Below are positions 62,948 to 64,000 of a DNA stretch of 64,000 nt, in pieces (position 1 is the stretch's first letter; every line of letters starts with the position of its first letter). Both the position numbers and the translations under genes were made by a program. The stretch spans positions 124,001-188,000 of the forward strand of contig NZ_JAKRFI010000009.1 of NCBI RefSeq assembly GCF_022348165.1. Direction: 5' to 3'. Source of the stretch: Halomonas sp. McH1-25. GTDB taxonomy: Bacteria; Pseudomonadota; Gammaproteobacteria; Pseudomonadales; Halomonadaceae. Under the pieces are notes generated by a model. It saw only the letters and a list, made by a program, of their open reading frames with translations, made no database searches and was not told the DNA's origin.

Positions 62948-64000
62948 GTGAGAGATTTTCTGGTAGTGGGCGGTGGCGTCATCGGCATGATGACGACCTT
63001 GCAACTGGCCGATGCCGGCCACCGGGTGACGTTGATCGAACGGGGTGTGTGCGGGCGCGAGGCGTCCTGGGCCGGAGGCGGTATCGTCTCGCCATTGTAT
63101 CCCTGGCGCTACAGCATGCCCATTTCCCAGCTGTCGCGTTGGTCCGAGGGGTTTTATCCCGAGCTGTCGCTGCGCTTGCTGGAAGAGACGGGTATCGATC
63201 CGGAGTATCGTCAGAAGGGGTTGCTCTATCTGCGCGTCGATGACGAAGCTCGGGCATTGGATTGGGCACGTGAGGTCGGCAAGCCGCTGGAGCGGGTCGG
63301 CGCCGACTTCCTCTATGCCAAGGAGCCACAGGCTGCGCCGGGATTCGATGGCGGGCTTTGGATGCCGACACTGGGCAGCATTCGCAACCCGCGGCTGGGT
63401 CAGGCCCTGCGCGCCCGTCTGGAAGCGATGCCGAAAGTCGACCTGCGCGAGGGTATAGCGGTCGAGCGTCTCATGATCGACAGGGAGCGTGTCATCGGGG
63501 TGGCCAGCCGAGAGGAGCGGTTCGATGCCGAGTGCGTGATCGTCTGCGGCGGCGCCTGGGCCGGCCAATTGCTGGAAACTGCGCGCGTGGCTTTGCCGGT
63601 ACGTCCGGTGAAGGGCCAGATGATCCTGTTCAAGGCCCCGCCGGGGTTGGTGGAGCGCGTGGTATTGATGGATGGCCGCTACGTCATCCCGCGCAATGAC
63701 GGACGGATACTGGCCGGGTCGACCCTAGAGGAGACGGGGTACGACAAGGCCGTCACCGCCGAGGCGCGCGACTCGCTTTACGAAAGTGCATTGCGCATCA
63801 TCCCCGCCCTGTCGGAGTGTCCGGTGGAGCACCACTGGGCGGGGCTGCGTCCGGGGTCGCCGGATGGTATTCCCTTCATCGGCGCCGTGCCTGGCATCGA
63901 GGGACTGCACGTCAATGCCGGCCACTATCGCAATGGACTGGTGCTGGCACCGGCATCGACGCACCTGCTGGTCGATCAATTGCTGGGGCGCACGCCGATT
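62948..64000 (+). CDS. thiO: ThiO-like glycine oxidase (partial)
   Basis: The 351 codons to the window edge form the N-terminal and middle part of an FAD-dependent oxidase of the DAO family. FAD motif VVGGGVIGMMTTLQLADAG (about 5-23), the ThiO signature ASWAGGGIVSPLYPW, later PVRPVKGQMILF and HHWAGLRPGSPDGIPFIG. GTG start at 62948. Glycine oxidase supplies iminoglycine for the thiazole of thiamine. The 3' end is cut by the window. Confidence 0.88.
   Translation, partial: MRDFLVVGGGVIGMMTTLQLADAGHRVTLIERGVCGREASWAGGGIVSPLYPWRYSMPISQLSRWSEGFYPELSLRLLEETGIDPEYRQKGLLYLRVDDEARALDWAREVGKPLERVGADFLYAKEPQAAPGFDGGLWMPTLGSIRNPRLGQALRARLEAMPKVDLREGIAVERLMIDRERVIGVASREERFDAECVIVCGGAWAGQLLETARVALPVRPVKGQMILFKAPPGLVERVVLMDGRYVIPRNDGRILAGSTLEETGYDKAVTAEARDSLYESALRIIPALSECPVEHHWAGLRPGSPDGIPFIGAVPGIEGLHVNAGHYRNGLVLAPASTHLLVDQLLGRTPI

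Overview
The window looks like a chromosome segment from a moderately GC-rich gammaproteobacterium, most likely a halophile of the Halomonas group. This rests on the gene order rplU-rpmA-obgE-proB-rpsT-murJ-ribF-ileS-lspA-fkpB-ispH-pilE, the uvrA/MFS/ssb cluster, the fabA-fabB pair and the general character of the proteins; no database search was possible. Roughly the first 22.5 kb is accessory in character (metal resistance, an aberrant respiratory-type complex, insertion-sequence debris, long AT-rich gaps). From about 23 kb onward it is mostly core chromosome.

Region 1-8.5 kb is a copper island. It holds a multicopper oxidase CopA with a Met/His-rich repeat, CopB, a membrane-anchored c-type cytochrome with a His-rich tail and an OmpR/PhoQ-type two-component system. 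It also holds a 48-residue membrane peptide coupled to a DUF411 metal protein, a Cys-bearing small protein broken by an amber codon, and a secreted Met/His-rich protein.

Region 8.5-17 kb is the most unusual part: a tightly overlapping run encoding NuoA-, NuoB/NuoD-fusion-, NuoH-, NuoJ-, NuoK-, NuoL-, NuoM- and NuoN-like proteins. No NADH module (E, F, G), no ferredoxin-like NuoI and no NuoC are present. The NuoB/D-like protein lacks Fe-S cysteines, and the quinone-site and E-channel motifs of the A- and H-like subunits have decayed, whereas the ion-channel lysines of L, M and N are kept. It reads as a redox-silent, complex-I-derived ion-translocating machine. Ergothioneine genes egtB-egtD follow 67 bases downstream, then a ZIP-type metal transporter, an IS481 remnant, a crippled IS3 element and a KGG-repeat stress protein.

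Region 23-45 kb carries housekeeping and regulatory genes: a HAD dehalogenase, uvrA, an MFS transporter, ssb, a 3-methyladenine DNA glycosylase, an SMP-30 protein, an epimerase-like protein, an acyltransferase, fabB-fabA, a PAS-GGDEF-EAL protein, photolyase with a MerR regulator and a recognisable TGTACA-N12-TGTACA operator, a TIGR01777 epimerase, rapA, a TlpA-like protein, a VOC protein and a Na+/H+ antiporter. tRNA-Pro(CGG) and ispB lead into the conserved ribosomal/cell-envelope block (47-58.6 kb). The window ends with a type IV minor-pilin cluster (pilE, fimT, pilV, pilW, a very large pilX, and a convergent fimT) and the 5' part of a glycine oxidase-like thiO.
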